Positions 48,749-58,238 of a stretch of DNA of 64,000 nucleotides are shown piece by piece. The notes beneath the pieces were generated by a model. That model was not told the origin of the DNA and did not search any database. It was given only the letters and a program-made list of their open reading frames with translations. The stretch covers positions 6,243,501-6,307,500 of the forward strand of contig NZ_CP026121.1 of assembly GCF_003330845.1 (NCBI RefSeq). Direction: 5' to 3'. The stretch's first letter is position 1. Each line of letters starts with the position of its first letter. Made by a program: the position numbers and the translations under genes. Origin of the DNA: Streptomyces sp. Go-475. Its GTDB lineage: Bacteria; Actinomycetota; Actinomycetes; Streptomycetales; Streptomycetaceae.

Positions 48749-50712
48749 TGCCCGGCCTGAGTGATGCGACGAGGGGGCGCCTCCTCTTCGGCGGCGACTA
48801 CAACCCCGAGCAGTGGCCCGAGGAGACCTGGCACGAGGACGTCCGGCTGATGAAGGCCGCCGGCGTCAACTCCGTCACCCTGGGCGTCTTCTCCTGGTCG
48901 ACGCTGGAACCGGAGCCCGGCGCCCGGGTGTTCGGCTGGCTGGACACGCTGATGGACCTGATGCACGACAACGGCATCGGTGTCGTCCTCGCCACCCCCA
49001 CCTCCGCGCCCCCGCCTTGGATGGGCCGGCTGCACCCCGACACCCTGCCCGTCACCGAGGACGGCCGCACCGAGTGGTGGGGCGGCCGGCAGCACTTCTC
49101 CCACTCCAGCGCCACCTACCGGCGCTACGCCGCCGCCATCACCGAGGACCTGGCCGCCCGCTACGGCGGCCACCCGGCCCTCACCATGTGGCACATCAAC
49201 AACGAGTACTGCACCTACGACTACGGCGACGAGGCCGCGGCCGCCTTCCGCCGCTGGCTGCGCGAGAAGTACGGCACCCTCGACGCCCTCAACGAGGCCT
49301 GGGGCACCGCCTTCTGGAGCCAGGGCTACGACACCTGGGACGGCATCCTGCCGCCCCGCCTGCCGCACTACCTGCGCAACCCCGGCCAGGTCCTGGACTT
49401 CCGCCGCTTCACCTCCGACATGCTCCTGGAGTGCTACACCGCCGAGCGGGACATCGTCCGGCGGCACACCCCGCACCTCCCGGTCACCAGCAACTTCATG
49501 CCGCTGTGGTTCGGGCAGGACGCCTGGCGCTGGGCCGAGGAGGAGGACGTCGTCTCCGTCGACCTCTACCCCGACCCGCGCGACCCGCTCGGCGCACAGA
49601 ACGGCGCCCTGGTCCAGGACATGACCCGCTCCCAGGCGCGCGGGCCGTGGATGCTGATGGAGCAGGCGGCCGGGCCGGTCAACTGGCGGGGCGTGAACCA
49701 CCCCAAGCCCCGGGGGATGAACCGGCTGTGGTCGCTGCAGGCCGTGGCCCGGGGCGCCGACGCCGTCTGCTACTTCCAGTGGCGGCAGTCCCGGCAGGGC
49801 GCGGAGAAGTTCCACTCCGGCATGGTCAGCCACGCCGGCGAGGACGGCCGGACGTACCAGGAGGTCAAGCAGCTCGGCGCCGACCTGGCGCGGATCGCCC
49901 CGCAGGTGACCGGACGGCACCTCACCGCGAACATCGCCGTCCTGCACGACTGGCACGCCTGGTGGGCCGGCGCCCACGACGGCCGCCTCTCCAGCCAGGC
50001 GGAGTACCCGGACGTGCTGCGCGCCTGGCACCGCGCCCTGTGGCAGGCGCACCTCACCACCGACTTCGCCCACCCCGAGCACGACCTCACGCCGTACTCG
50101 GTGGTCGTCGTGCCCCAGCTGTACGCCCTCACCGACACGGCGATCGACAACCTCCTCGCCTACGTCCGGCAGGGCGGCACCCTCGTCTGCGGCTTCCTGA
50201 CCGGCGTCGCCGACGAGGACGACCGGGTACGGACCGGCGGCATGGACGCCCGGCTGCGGGAGCTGTTCGGCATCCGCACGCTGCACGAGTGGTGGCCGCT
50301 GGAGGCGGGGGAGACCGCCGTGTGCGAGGGCTTCCGGGGCACCCTGTGGTCCGAGGAGATCGAGCCCGCCGACCCGGACCACACGATCCCCTACAAGGGC
50401 GGCGAACTGGACGGCATGCCCGCCGTCCTGCGCAAGGGCCGCGCCTGGTACCTCTCCACGCTCCCGGAACCCGAGGCGCTGCGCGACCTGCTGGCCCGGA
50501 TCGCCGAGGGCGCGGGCGTCCGGCCGGTGCTGGACGGCCTCCCCGAGCAGGTCGAGGCGGTACGCCGGGGCGAGCTGCTGTTCGTGCTCAACCACGGCCG
50601 CGAGCCGGTGACCGTCGAGGTGCCCGGCACCCACCACGACCTGCTCACGGACACGGCCGTCACCGACCGGGTCACCCTCGGCCGCTACGAGGCGGCGGTG
50701 CTCCGGTCATGA
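48748..50712 (+). CDS. GH42 beta-galactosidase
   Basis: A 654-residue family 42 enzyme. GGDYNPEQWPEETWHEDVRL is the family start, the acid/base is E153 in WHINNEY and the nucleophile E305 in LMEQAAG. Then come the trimerisation and C-terminal beta domains. No signal peptide, so cytoplasmic. It would remove galactose from xyloglucan side chains (L units). ATG 48748 shares one base with the GH74 stop and has GGGGAG upstream. It overlaps the next gene by four bases. Confidence 0.93.
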   Translation: MPGLSDATRGRLLFGGDYNPEQWPEETWHEDVRLMKAAGVNSVTLGVFSWSTLEPEPGARVFGWLDTLMDLMHDNGIGVVLATPTSAPPPWMGRLHPDTLPVTEDGRTEWWGGRQHFSHSSATYRRYAAAITEDLAARYGGHPALTMWHINNEYCTYDYGDEAAAAFRRWLREKYGTLDALNEAWGTAFWSQGYDTWDGILPPRLPHYLRNPGQVLDFRRFTSDMLLECYTAERDIVRRHTPHLPVTSNFMPLWFGQDAWRWAEEEDVVSVDLYPDPRDPLGAQNGALVQDMTRSQARGPWMLMEQAAGPVNWRGVNHPKPRGMNRLWSLQAVARGADAVCYFQWRQSRQGAEKFHSGMVSHAGEDGRTYQEVKQLGADLARIAPQVTGRHLTANIAVLHDWHAWWAGAHDGRLSSQAEYPDVLRAWHRALWQAHLTTDFAHPEHDLTPYSVVVVPQLYALTDTAIDNLLAYVRQGGTLVCGFLTGVADEDDRVRTGGMDARLRELFGIRTLHEWWPLEAGETAVCEGFRGTLWSEEIEPADPDHTIPYKGGELDGMPAVLRKGRAWYLSTLPEPEALRDLLARIAEGAGVRPVLDGLPEQVEAVRRGELLFVLNHGREPVTVEVPGTHHDLLTDTAVTDRVTLGRYEAAVLRS

Positions 50713-52898
50713 CCGCCACCGCACCCGTCCACGGCACCTGGGAACCGCGTCCGGCCGCCCGCTGGGAGGACGCCTTCCTCAGCGGCAACGGCCACCACGG
50801 CGCCCTGGTGTTCGGCGACCCGGACCACGAGCGGGTCATCGTCACGCACCACACCCTGGTGCGGCCCAACGGCCGGGACCCGAGGCCCCCGCAGCTCGCC
50901 GACGCCCTCCCCGCCCTCCAGGACCGCCTCCTGGCGGGCGACCGGACGGCCGCCGAGAGCTTCACGGACGGCCGCCCGCTCCAGTGGGTGCAGCCCTTCC
51001 ACCCCGCCTTCCAGGTCCGGCTGCGCCGGCCGCCGGCCGACTGCCCCGACTACCGGCGTGACGTCGACTTCACCACCGGCGTGGTCAGCGCGACCTGCGC
51101 CGGCTGGACCGGCCGCGTCTTCGTCTCCCGCGCCGACGACGTGATCGTCCACCACCTCACCGGACCCGGCCTCACCCTCGACATCGACCTGGACCACCGG
51201 CTGCCCGGCGCCCCCGCCGGACTGGGCATCGGCCACGGAGCCGTCCTCACCCCCGAGGGCGCCCTGCTCAGCCTGCGCGCCCGCTACCCGGACGACGACC
51301 GGGCCTGCACCGGCGTCACCCAGGTCACCGTCACCGGCGGCACCACCACCCTGGTGCCCCCCGGCGTGCGCGTCGAGGGCGCCCGGTCCGTGCTGGTCCT
51401 CACCCGGGTGCACCGGCACACCGGCGAACTCGACGTGGTCGCCGAGGGCCGGGCCCTGCGCGACCTGCCCCAGGAGTACGACGAGCTCCTCGACCGCCAC
51501 ACCGCCCTGCACCGCACCGCCTACGAACGCGTCACCCTCGACCTCGCCGCCGACCCCGCCGAACGCGCCCTGCCCGGCTCCGAGCTGCTGACCCGGCCGC
51601 GCAGCGCCGCCCTGCTGGAGCGCCTCTTCGCCGCCGGCCGCTACCACCTGCTCTCCGCGAGCGGCCTCTTCCCGCCCCGCCTGACCGGACTGTGGACCGG
51701 CGACTGGAACACCGCCTGGTCGGGCGCCTTCACCAACGACGCCAACCTCAACCTCCAGACGGCCTCCGCCGCTGCCGCCGCCCTCCCCGAGGTCACCGAG
51801 GCCCACGCGAACCTGATCCACCGCCAACTGCCCGACTGGCGCGAGAACGCCCGCGCGATCTTCGGAACGAGGGGCGTCGTCGCCCCCGCCCACACCGACG
51901 GCGAGTCCGGCCACGTGTACCACTACAACCGCGAGTACCCCCTGCACCTGTGGACCGCCGGCGCCGACTGGCTGCTCAAACCGCTCGTCGACCACGACGA
52001 GACCCACGGCACCCGCGACCCGCGCACCGCCGCCGCACTCGCCGAAGTCGCCGTCTTCTACGAGGACTTCCTCACCAGGACGGACGAGCACGGCCACCTC
52101 GTCGTCGTCCCGTCCTACTCACCCGAGAACCGCCCCGCCAACGCGAGCTGGGGCACCCTCGACGCGGCCATGGACCTCTCCGCGGCCCGCCACGCCCTGC
52201 GCACGGCCGCGGCCTACCACCCCGGCCCCGACGCCGACCGCTGGCACGCCCTCGCCGACCGGCTGCCGCCGCACCGGATCAACGAGGACGGGGCCCTGGC
52301 CGAATGGGCCTGGCCGGGCCTGGAGGACTCCTACGACCACCGCCACCTCAGCCACCTCTACGGCGTCTGGCCGCTCGACGAGATCACCCCCTACGACACC
52401 CCCGAGCTCGCGGCCGCCGCCCACCGCGCCCTCGAACTGCGCGGCGCCGAGAACGACTCCGCCCACGGCCACCTGCACCACGCGCTCATCGCGGCCAGGC
52501 TCAGGGACGCCGACCGCGTCGCCCACGCCCTCGGCCAGGTCCTGGACGGCGACTTCTTCCACGCCTCCCTGATGAGCGCCCACTACCCCAAGCGCGACGT
52601 CTACAACGCCGACGCGGCGCACACCCTGCCGGCCGTGCTGATCGAGATGCTCGTGCAGTCCACCCCCGACCGGCTGGTGCTGCTGCCCGCGCTCCCGGCG
52701 GCGTACCCCAGCGGTGCGCTGCGCGGTGTGCGCACCCGGTTCGGGGCCGAGATCGACCTCACCTGGACGCGGGACCGCGCCACCGCGGTCATCAGGCCGG
52801 GCCGCACCCACCGCGTCGAACTCCGGACTTCCTCCGGCGCAGAATCCCTCCACCTGGTCGCCGGAGAAGACCACGTCCTCACCCTGAGGGCGTGGTAG
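50709..52898 (+). CDS. GH95 alpha-L-fucosidase
   Basis: A 729-residue family 95 enzyme. An N-terminal beta-sandwich (EDAFLSGNGHHGALVFG) is followed by an (alpha/alpha)6 barrel with LTGLWTGDWNTAWSGAFTND and HRHLSHLYGVWP, both family signatures. It cuts alpha-1,2-fucose from galactose, the terminal decoration of plant xyloglucan (F units). No signal peptide, so cytoplasmic. ATG 50709 overlaps the GH42 stop (ATGA), and the coupling suggests fucose and galactose are removed together. Confidence 0.92.
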   Translation: MTATAPVHGTWEPRPAARWEDAFLSGNGHHGALVFGDPDHERVIVTHHTLVRPNGRDPRPPQLADALPALQDRLLAGDRTAAESFTDGRPLQWVQPFHPAFQVRLRRPPADCPDYRRDVDFTTGVVSATCAGWTGRVFVSRADDVIVHHLTGPGLTLDIDLDHRLPGAPAGLGIGHGAVLTPEGALLSLRARYPDDDRACTGVTQVTVTGGTTTLVPPGVRVEGARSVLVLTRVHRHTGELDVVAEGRALRDLPQEYDELLDRHTALHRTAYERVTLDLAADPAERALPGSELLTRPRSAALLERLFAAGRYHLLSASGLFPPRLTGLWTGDWNTAWSGAFTNDANLNLQTASAAAAALPEVTEAHANLIHRQLPDWRENARAIFGTRGVVAPAHTDGESGHVYHYNREYPLHLWTAGADWLLKPLVDHDETHGTRDPRTAAALAEVAVFYEDFLTRTDEHGHLVVVPSYSPENRPANASWGTLDAAMDLSAARHALRTAAAYHPGPDADRWHALADRLPPHRINEDGALAEWAWPGLEDSYDHRHLSHLYGVWPLDEITPYDTPELAAAAHRALELRGAENDSAHGHLHHALIAARLRDADRVAHALGQVLDGDFFHASLMSAHYPKRDVYNADAAHTLPAVLIEMLVQSTPDRLVLLPALPAAYPSGALRGVRTRFGAEIDLTWTRDRATAVIRPGRTHRVELRTSSGAESLHLVAGEDHVLTLRAW

Positions 52899-52933
52899 TT
52901 CCCCCCACCCCCCCCACCCATGGAAGGGACACC

Positions 52934-53647
52934 ATGGCATCACGCACGCTGAGCAGGGTCACCAAAGCCCTGCTGGCCCCCGCTCTGGCTCTCGGCGTCA
53001 CCGTCGGCCTCGCCTCCGCCCCCGCCTCCGCCGCGGTCTGGAACTCCTGCGACCAGTGGGGCCAGACCAACCTGAACGGCTACACGCTCTACAACAACAT
53101 CTGGGGCTCCGGCGCCGGCAGCCAGTGCATCTGGGCCAACTCCGGCACCAACTGGGGCGTCTGGGCCAACCACCCCAACACCGGCGGCATCAAGTCCTAC
53201 CCGAACCAGACGAAGGCGATCAACAAGTCGATCACCTCCCTGGGTTCGCTGACCAGCAGCTACAACGTCAGCGTCCCGTCGTCCGGCGCGTACAACACGT
53301 CGTACGACATCTGGGACACGGACCACGACTACGAGATCATGCTCTGGGTCAACAAGACCGGAGCGGTCGGCCCGATCGGCAGCTCGCAGGGCAGCGTCAC
53401 GCTCGGCGGCCACACCTGGAACGTCTTCAAGGGCACCAACGGCGCCAACGAGGTGTTCTCGTTCATCCGCACCTCCAACTCCAACTCCGGCACCGTGAAC
53501 ATCCTGCCGATCCTGAAGTGGATCAAGGACACCAAGAAGTGGATGGGCAACGAGACCATCGGTGACGTGCAGTTCGGCTACGAGATCACCTCGTCGTCCG
53601 GCGGTCTGAACTTCACCACCAACAACCTCACGGTCAGCAGCAGCTGA
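52934..53647 (+). CDS. GH12 secreted endo-glucanase/xyloglucanase
   Basis: A 237-residue family 12 enzyme. The Sec signal peptide ends about ASAA. Nucleophile E134 lies in DYEIMLWV and acid/base E218 in FGYEITSS. No CBM, unlike several streptomycete GH12 cellulases, and the loop is compact. In this context a xyloglucan-active enzyme is likely, but cellulose or mixed-linkage glucan remain possible. GGAAGGGA precedes ATG 52934. It is the last gene of the co-directional set that starts at the transporter, 35 bases after GH95. Confidence 0.92.
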   Translation: MASRTLSRVTKALLAPALALGVTVGLASAPASAAVWNSCDQWGQTNLNGYTLYNNIWGSGAGSQCIWANSGTNWGVWANHPNTGGIKSYPNQTKAINKSITSLGSLTSSYNVSVPSSGAYNTSYDIWDTDHDYEIMLWVNKTGAVGPIGSSQGSVTLGGHTWNVFKGTNGANEVFSFIRTSNSNSGTVNILPILKWIKDTKKWMGNETIGDVQFGYEITSSSGGLNFTTNNLTVSSS

Positions 53648-53674
53648 CCTCCGGGGCCGGGGCCGGGCGTGCCG

Positions 53675-54862
53675 TCAGGCGCGGTCGACCTCGGCCCGCA
53701 GTGCGTTGTACGCGGCGAAGGCCGACTCGACCTCGTCCCGGGTCAGGCCGTAGCGGGCCAGGTCGTACGTGTGCTTGCGGGCGCCCCGGGGGCGGGCCAC
53801 GGCCGCGGGCAGCCGGGCCGCGTCGGCCTCGGTCCAGGGGGCGCCGACGGCCGCGTAGAGCTTCGGGGCGCCCGTCGCGGGGTCGGAGCCGAGCCAGGAG
53901 TACGGGGCGTCCACCACCTGCTCCGCCGGGACGGCGGCCCGGGCCGCGAGACCGCGCGTCATGGCCCGGCTCAGCAGACCCAGCCAGGTGGTGCCGATGC
54001 CGTGCAGATCGAGGGGGCGGGTGCTGACGGCCATGCCGTGCTCGATCAGGCTGCAGAACGACGCCACGACGGTGACCGGGTCGCGGTGGCACCACACGAG
54101 CGTGGCGTCGGGGAAGACCCTCAGCAACGCGTCCAGGTTCTCCAGGTGCATGGGCGACTTCAGCATCCAGCGCCGCCGCGGACGGCCGTACTGCAGCACC
54201 TGGTACACCTGCTTGAGGTACCGGTAGTCGGCGGTGAAGTCCCGCGCGCAGTGCCACGCCAGGTACTCGGGGATGCGGGCCTGGGAGAACGGCATCAGGG
54301 CGTGCGGCAGCGCGAACGTGCACTCCTCGGGACCCTCGGCGGCCATCGCGTGGATGTCGCGGAAGCGCGGCGCGAACAGGTCCGTGCCCTGGACCAGCCG
54401 GCGCCCGGCCGCGACCGCCCTGCGCCGCTGCCGGGGCGGCAACTCCAGGTCGGGGGCGAGCAGTTCCCACAGCAGCGGACAGCGGTGCCCGTCCGAGATC
54501 GACAGCACCGAGTGCGTGACCGTGGTCGCCGTGCGCGGCAGCCCCACGACGAACACCGGCTTCTCGATCGGCTCCCGCTCGATCTCCGGGTGCTCGGCGA
54601 TCAGCCGCCGCACCCGGGCCCGGTTGGCCAGGTGCCGCCGGACGTGCGCCTGCGCGGACTGCCAGCCGACCGGCGTGAGGTTCTCGGCCTTCGCCCACCA
54701 GCCCAGCAGGGACCGGAAACCGTCGGTGAACTCCTGGTCACCCGGCGCCTGACCGGCCTCCACCGCGATGCGGTCGAAGACCCGGCCGGGATTCCGGCGG
54801 GAGCCGAAAGCGGGCCGCAGCAGCAGGTTGGCGGCGGTGAGGGCGAGCGGAGACGAGGACAC
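53675..54862 (-). CDS. Sulfotransferase family protein
   Basis: A 395-residue protein with a 5'-phosphosulfate-binding P-loop (VFVVGLPRTATTVTHSVL) and a 3'-phosphate motif (LVWCHRDPVTVVASFCS). This is the actinobacterial sulfotransferase family near mycobacterial Stf-like proteins. Substrate unknown; no carbohydrate link can be shown. GTG 54862 has only a weak ribosome binding site. A terminator separates it from GH31, so it is probably not part of the xyloglucan transcript despite its position within the block. Confidence 0.8.
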   Translation of the reverse strand: MSSSPLALTAANLLLRPAFGSRRNPGRVFDRIAVEAGQAPGDQEFTDGFRSLLGWWAKAENLTPVGWQSAQAHVRRHLANRARVRRLIAEHPEIEREPIEKPVFVVGLPRTATTVTHSVLSISDGHRCPLLWELLAPDLELPPRQRRRAVAAGRRLVQGTDLFAPRFRDIHAMAAEGPEECTFALPHALMPFSQARIPEYLAWHCARDFTADYRYLKQVYQVLQYGRPRRRWMLKSPMHLENLDALLRVFPDATLVWCHRDPVTVVASFCSLIEHGMAVSTRPLDLHGIGTTWLGLLSRAMTRGLAARAAVPAEQVVDAPYSWLGSDPATGAPKLYAAVGAPWTEADAARLPAAVARPRGARKHTYDLARYGLTRDEVESAFAAYNALRAEVDRA

Positions 54863-54920
54863 GCAGGGAACCTACCGCTTCCAACTCACCTGCGCTGCTG
54901 GGAAGTTGGCCGAAGAAGCG

Positions 54921-54963
54921 GACGGGGTGGCCGGAAGACCTCCATCGAACCGGCCACCCCGTC
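54921..54963 (-). terminator. Terminator after GH31
   Basis: Perfect 14-bp arms (GACGGGGTGGCCGG at 54921-54934 and its complement at 54950-54963), just beyond the GH31 stop at 54972 on the minus strand. Confidence 0.85.
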
Positions 54964-54971
54964 CGGCACGG

Positions 54972-57014
54972 CTACTCCGCTACCGGCAGCCGCGCCCCGT
55001 CCCGCAGGAACAGCGGGATCCGGTCCAGCGGGGCGTCGACCGTCACGGCCTGACCGCCCTCGTACGTCTCGCCCGTCCACGCGTCCGTCCACGTCGCCCC
55101 CGCCGGCAGGTACGCCGTACGGGCCGTGGCGCCGGCCGTCAGCACCGGGGCGACCAGCAGGTCCGGGCCGAACAGGTAGGAGTCGTCGACCGACCAGGCC
55201 GCCTGGTCCCCGGGGAACTCCAGGAACAGCGGCCGCATCACGGGCAGGCCCTCCTCGTGCGCCTCCCGCATGACGCGCAGGACGTACGGCTTGAGCCGCT
55301 CGCGCAGCCGCAGGTACTTCTCCAGGACGGCCCCGGCCTCCTCGCCGTACGACCACACCTCGTTCGGGCCGCCGGTCATCTCCGGGCCCAGCGGCATGCC
55401 CGGGTCGCGGAAGCCGTGCAGGCGCATGAGCGGGGACAGCGCGCCGAACTGGAACCAGCGCACCATCACCTCCCGGTACGCCGGGTCGTCCGGGTCGCCG
55501 CCGTGGAAGCCGCCGATGTCGGTGTTCCACCACGGGATGCCCGACAGGGCCGTGTTGAGCCCGGCCGCGATCTGGCGGCGCAGGGTCGGGAAGTCCGTGC
55601 CGATGTCACCGGACCACAGGGCGGCGCCGTAGCGCTGACTGCCCGCCCAGGCCGAGCGGTTGAGGGTGACGATCTCCTCCTCGCCGGTGGCGAGAAGGCC
55701 CTCGTAGAACGTCCGGGCGTTCTCGGCCGGGTAGATGTTGCCGACCTCCAGGCCCGGGCCCGCCCAGTAGCGCAGGTTCTCCTGGAAGCCCGGCTTCAGC
55801 TCCGGCTCGCAGGCGTCCAGCCAGAACGCCGTGATGCCGTACGGGTCCAGGTAGTTCTCCTTCACCTTCGACCACACGAACTCCCGGGCGTCCGGGTTCG
55901 TGGCGTCGTAGAAGGCGACCTGGACCGTGGAGGCGACCTCCTTGTCGGGCCAGTCGGCGTGCGCCATCGGCCCGTACTGGGTGCCGATGAACCAGCCGCG
56001 CTGCTCCAGGACCGGGTGGTTCTCGCTCAGCGGCGACACCGAGGGCCAGACGCTCACCACCAGCTTGATGCCGAGCTCCTCCAGCTCCCGCACCATCGCC
56101 GCCGGGTCCGGCCACTCCTTCGGGTCGAACTTCCAGTCGCCGAGGTGCGTCCAGTGGAAGAAGTCGCAGACGATCGCCGAGATGGGCAGGCCCCGCCGCT
56201 TGTACTCCCGGGCCACCGCCATCAGTTCGTCCTGGGTGCGGTAGCGCAGCTTGCACTGCCAGAAGCCCGCCGCCCACTGAGGCAGCATCGGCGTCCGGCC
56301 GGTCACCGCGCTGTAGCGGCGCTGGGCGGCGGCCGGGTCGCCCGCCGTGATCCAGTAGTCGATCTGCCGGGCCGAGTCGGCGACCCACCGGGTGCCGTTG
56401 TGCGCCAGCTCCACGCGGCCGATCGCCGGGTTGTTCCACAGCAGCGTGTAGCCCCGGCTGGAGGTCAGCACCGGGATGCCGACCTCGGCGTTGCGCTGGA
56501 CCAGGTCCAGCACCAGGCCCTTCTGGTCGAGCCGCCCGTGCTGGTGCTGGCCGAGGCCGTAGAGCTTCTCGTCGTCGTAGGCGGCGAAGCGCTGCTCCAG
56601 GCGGTGGTGGCCGTTGCCGACGGCCGTGTAGAGGCGGGAGCCGGGCCACCAGAAGTGGGCGCGGTCCTCGGCGAGCAGTTCGGCGGCGTCGTCCGTCCGC
56701 AGGAAGCGGATGAGGCCCTCGGCGTTCACCTCGACGGTGAGCGCGCCGACGGTCAGCCGGCCGCTGCCGTCCTCGATCTTCACCGTGGACGGCGTCGCCG
56801 GCGCCTCGTCGAGCAGGGCGCCCGGCAGCCCTTCGAGGACCGGGCCGCCGAGCCGGGCACGCACCCGGACCGCGTCCGGACCCCACGGCTCGATCCGTAC
56901 GGTCTCCTGGCGGCCGCTCCACTCCAGCGCGCCGCCGCGCTCGCGGAACGTGCCGACCGTGGGGGAGGACTGCGCCAGGCTCACCTGGGGCTGGGTTTCA
57001 GCGGGCTGATTCAC
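54972..57014 (-). CDS. GH31 alpha-xylosidase
   Basis: A 680-residue family 31 enzyme. The N-terminal beta domain is followed by the (beta/alpha)8 barrel with nucleophile Asp in TAFWLDACEPE and acid/base Asp in LWSGDIGT. The YicI-like features CDFFHWTHLGDWKFD and WLDACEPE point to alpha-xylosidase rather than alpha-glucosidase. No signal peptide. It would remove non-reducing-end xylose from imported xyloglucan oligosaccharides, allowing GH3 to act. GTG 57014 has AGGAG 9 bases upstream and lies 91 bases below the lacI stop, probably co-transcribed with lacI. Confidence 0.9.
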   Translation of the reverse strand: MNQPAETQPQVSLAQSSPTVGTFRERGGALEWSGRQETVRIEPWGPDAVRVRARLGGPVLEGLPGALLDEAPATPSTVKIEDGSGRLTVGALTVEVNAEGLIRFLRTDDAAELLAEDRAHFWWPGSRLYTAVGNGHHRLEQRFAAYDDEKLYGLGQHQHGRLDQKGLVLDLVQRNAEVGIPVLTSSRGYTLLWNNPAIGRVELAHNGTRWVADSARQIDYWITAGDPAAAQRRYSAVTGRTPMLPQWAAGFWQCKLRYRTQDELMAVAREYKRRGLPISAIVCDFFHWTHLGDWKFDPKEWPDPAAMVRELEELGIKLVVSVWPSVSPLSENHPVLEQRGWFIGTQYGPMAHADWPDKEVASTVQVAFYDATNPDAREFVWSKVKENYLDPYGITAFWLDACEPELKPGFQENLRYWAGPGLEVGNIYPAENARTFYEGLLATGEEEIVTLNRSAWAGSQRYGAALWSGDIGTDFPTLRRQIAAGLNTALSGIPWWNTDIGGFHGGDPDDPAYREVMVRWFQFGALSPLMRLHGFRDPGMPLGPEMTGGPNEVWSYGEEAGAVLEKYLRLRERLKPYVLRVMREAHEEGLPVMRPLFLEFPGDQAAWSVDDSYLFGPDLLVAPVLTAGATARTAYLPAGATWTDAWTGETYEGGQAVTVDAPLDRIPLFLRDGARLPVAE

Positions 57015-57105
57015 GTGGCGTGCTCCTGTGCTCCTGGAGGAGTGCAGACATGGGGGTGCCCCGAGAGGAGGGGGCGGTGTTCAAGGGGGTGGGGCGGAGG
57101 GGCGC

Positions 57106-58119
57106 CTACGAGCGGCTCGGCGCCGGTCCCGTGCTCGTCCGTACGGTCAGCTCGGGCGCGATCAGCACGACCTCGTCGCGGCCGCGCCCCTCGAGCTTGG
57201 CGACCAGGTGCTCCACCGCGTGCCGGCCCATCTCCTGCGCGGGGATGGCGACCGACGTCAGCCGCACCGAGGCCTGCATCGCGACCTGGTCGGGACAGAT
57301 CGCGACCACCGACATGTCCTCCGGCACGGCCCGGCCCTGCTGCCGCAGCAGCGCGAGCAGCGGCTCGACCGCCGACTCGTTCTGCACGATGATCCCCGAG
57401 GTGTCCGGGCGTTCGTCGAGGATCCGGGCGAGCGTCACCGCCATGGCGTCGTACCCGCCCTCGCACGGCCGGTGCAGCAGCCGCACGCCCAGTTCCCGCG
57501 CGCGGGACCGCAGCCCGTCGAGGGTGCGCTCGGCGAAGCCCGTGTGCCGCTCGTAGACGGCCGGGGCCTCTCCGACGACGGCGATGTCCTGGTGCCCCTG
57601 CTTCGCCAGGTGCTCCACGCACAGCGCGCCCGTCGCCCGGAAGTCCAGGTCGACGCAGGTCAGGCCGGTGGTGTCGGCGGGCAGCCCGATCAGCACCGAC
57701 GGCTGGTCGGTCGCGCGCAGCAGCGGCAGCCGCTCGTCGTCGAGTTCGACGTCCATCAGGATCATCCCGTCGGCGAGCCCGCTGCCCGCGACGCGGCGCA
57801 CCGCGTCCGGCCCCTCCTCGCCGGTGAGCAGCAGCACGTCGTACCCGTGCGTGCGCGCGCAGGTCGCCACCGCGATGGCGATCTCCATCATCACGGGCAC
57901 GTACATGTCCGTGCGCAGTGGGATCATCAGCGCGATGATGTTCGACTTGTTGCTCGCCAGGGCCCGGGCCCCGGCGTTCGGGTGGTACCCGAGCTCGCGG
58001 ATGCTCCGCTCGACCCGCTGCCGGGTGGTCGCGGAGATGGACCGCTTGCCGCTGAGGACATAGCTCACCGTGCTCGCCGAGACTCCGGCGTGCTGGGCGA
58101 CCTCGGCGAGGGTGACCAT
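57106..58119 (-). CDS. LacI family regulator of the xyloglucan locus
   Basis: A 337-residue repressor. The HTH MVTLAEVAQHAGVSASTVSY and hinge helix NAGARALASNKS are typical of LacI proteins, followed by a two-lobed sugar-binding domain (ADGMILMD, PSVLIGLPAD, GIIVQNESAV). It binds, by inference, the palindrome present beside its own start and upstream of GH3 and the transporter. GGAGAG precedes ATG 58119. GH31 lies downstream in the same orientation. The inducer is likely a xyloglucan-derived oligosaccharide. Confidence 0.88.
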   Translation of the reverse strand: MVTLAEVAQHAGVSASTVSYVLSGKRSISATTRQRVERSIRELGYHPNAGARALASNKSNIIALMIPLRTDMYVPVMMEIAIAVATCARTHGYDVLLLTGEEGPDAVRRVAGSGLADGMILMDVELDDERLPLLRATDQPSVLIGLPADTTGLTCVDLDFRATGALCVEHLAKQGHQDIAVVGEAPAVYERHTGFAERTLDGLRSRARELGVRLLHRPCEGGYDAMAVTLARILDERPDTSGIIVQNESAVEPLLALLRQQGRAVPEDMSVVAICPDQVAMQASVRLTSVAIPAQEMGRHAVEHLVAKLEGRGRDEVVLIAPELTVRTSTGPAPSRS

Positions 58120-58135
58120 CCAGCTCTCCAAGTTT

Positions 58136-58149
58136 GTGAAGCGCTTCGA
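58136..58149. promoter_or_regulatory. LacI-family operator (lacI-proximal, one mismatch)
   Basis: GTGAAGCGCTTCGA: one base differs from the perfect palindrome. It ends 17 bases above the lacI start and is suited to autoregulation. Confidence 0.8.
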
Positions 58150-58224
58150 CAGTGCGCATTGCTGATAACGGCGAGTGAGGGTGGTTCGACAGTAGCTCCA
58201 GCGGTCCTGGGTGTCCATAGGATG

Positions 58225-58238
58225 TCGAAGCGCTTCGA
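58225..58238. promoter_or_regulatory. LacI-family operator (lacI-distal)
   Basis: Perfect TCGAAGCGCTTCGA in the same gap. Its centre is 89 bases from the other site, giving room for DNA looping. Confidence 0.85.
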
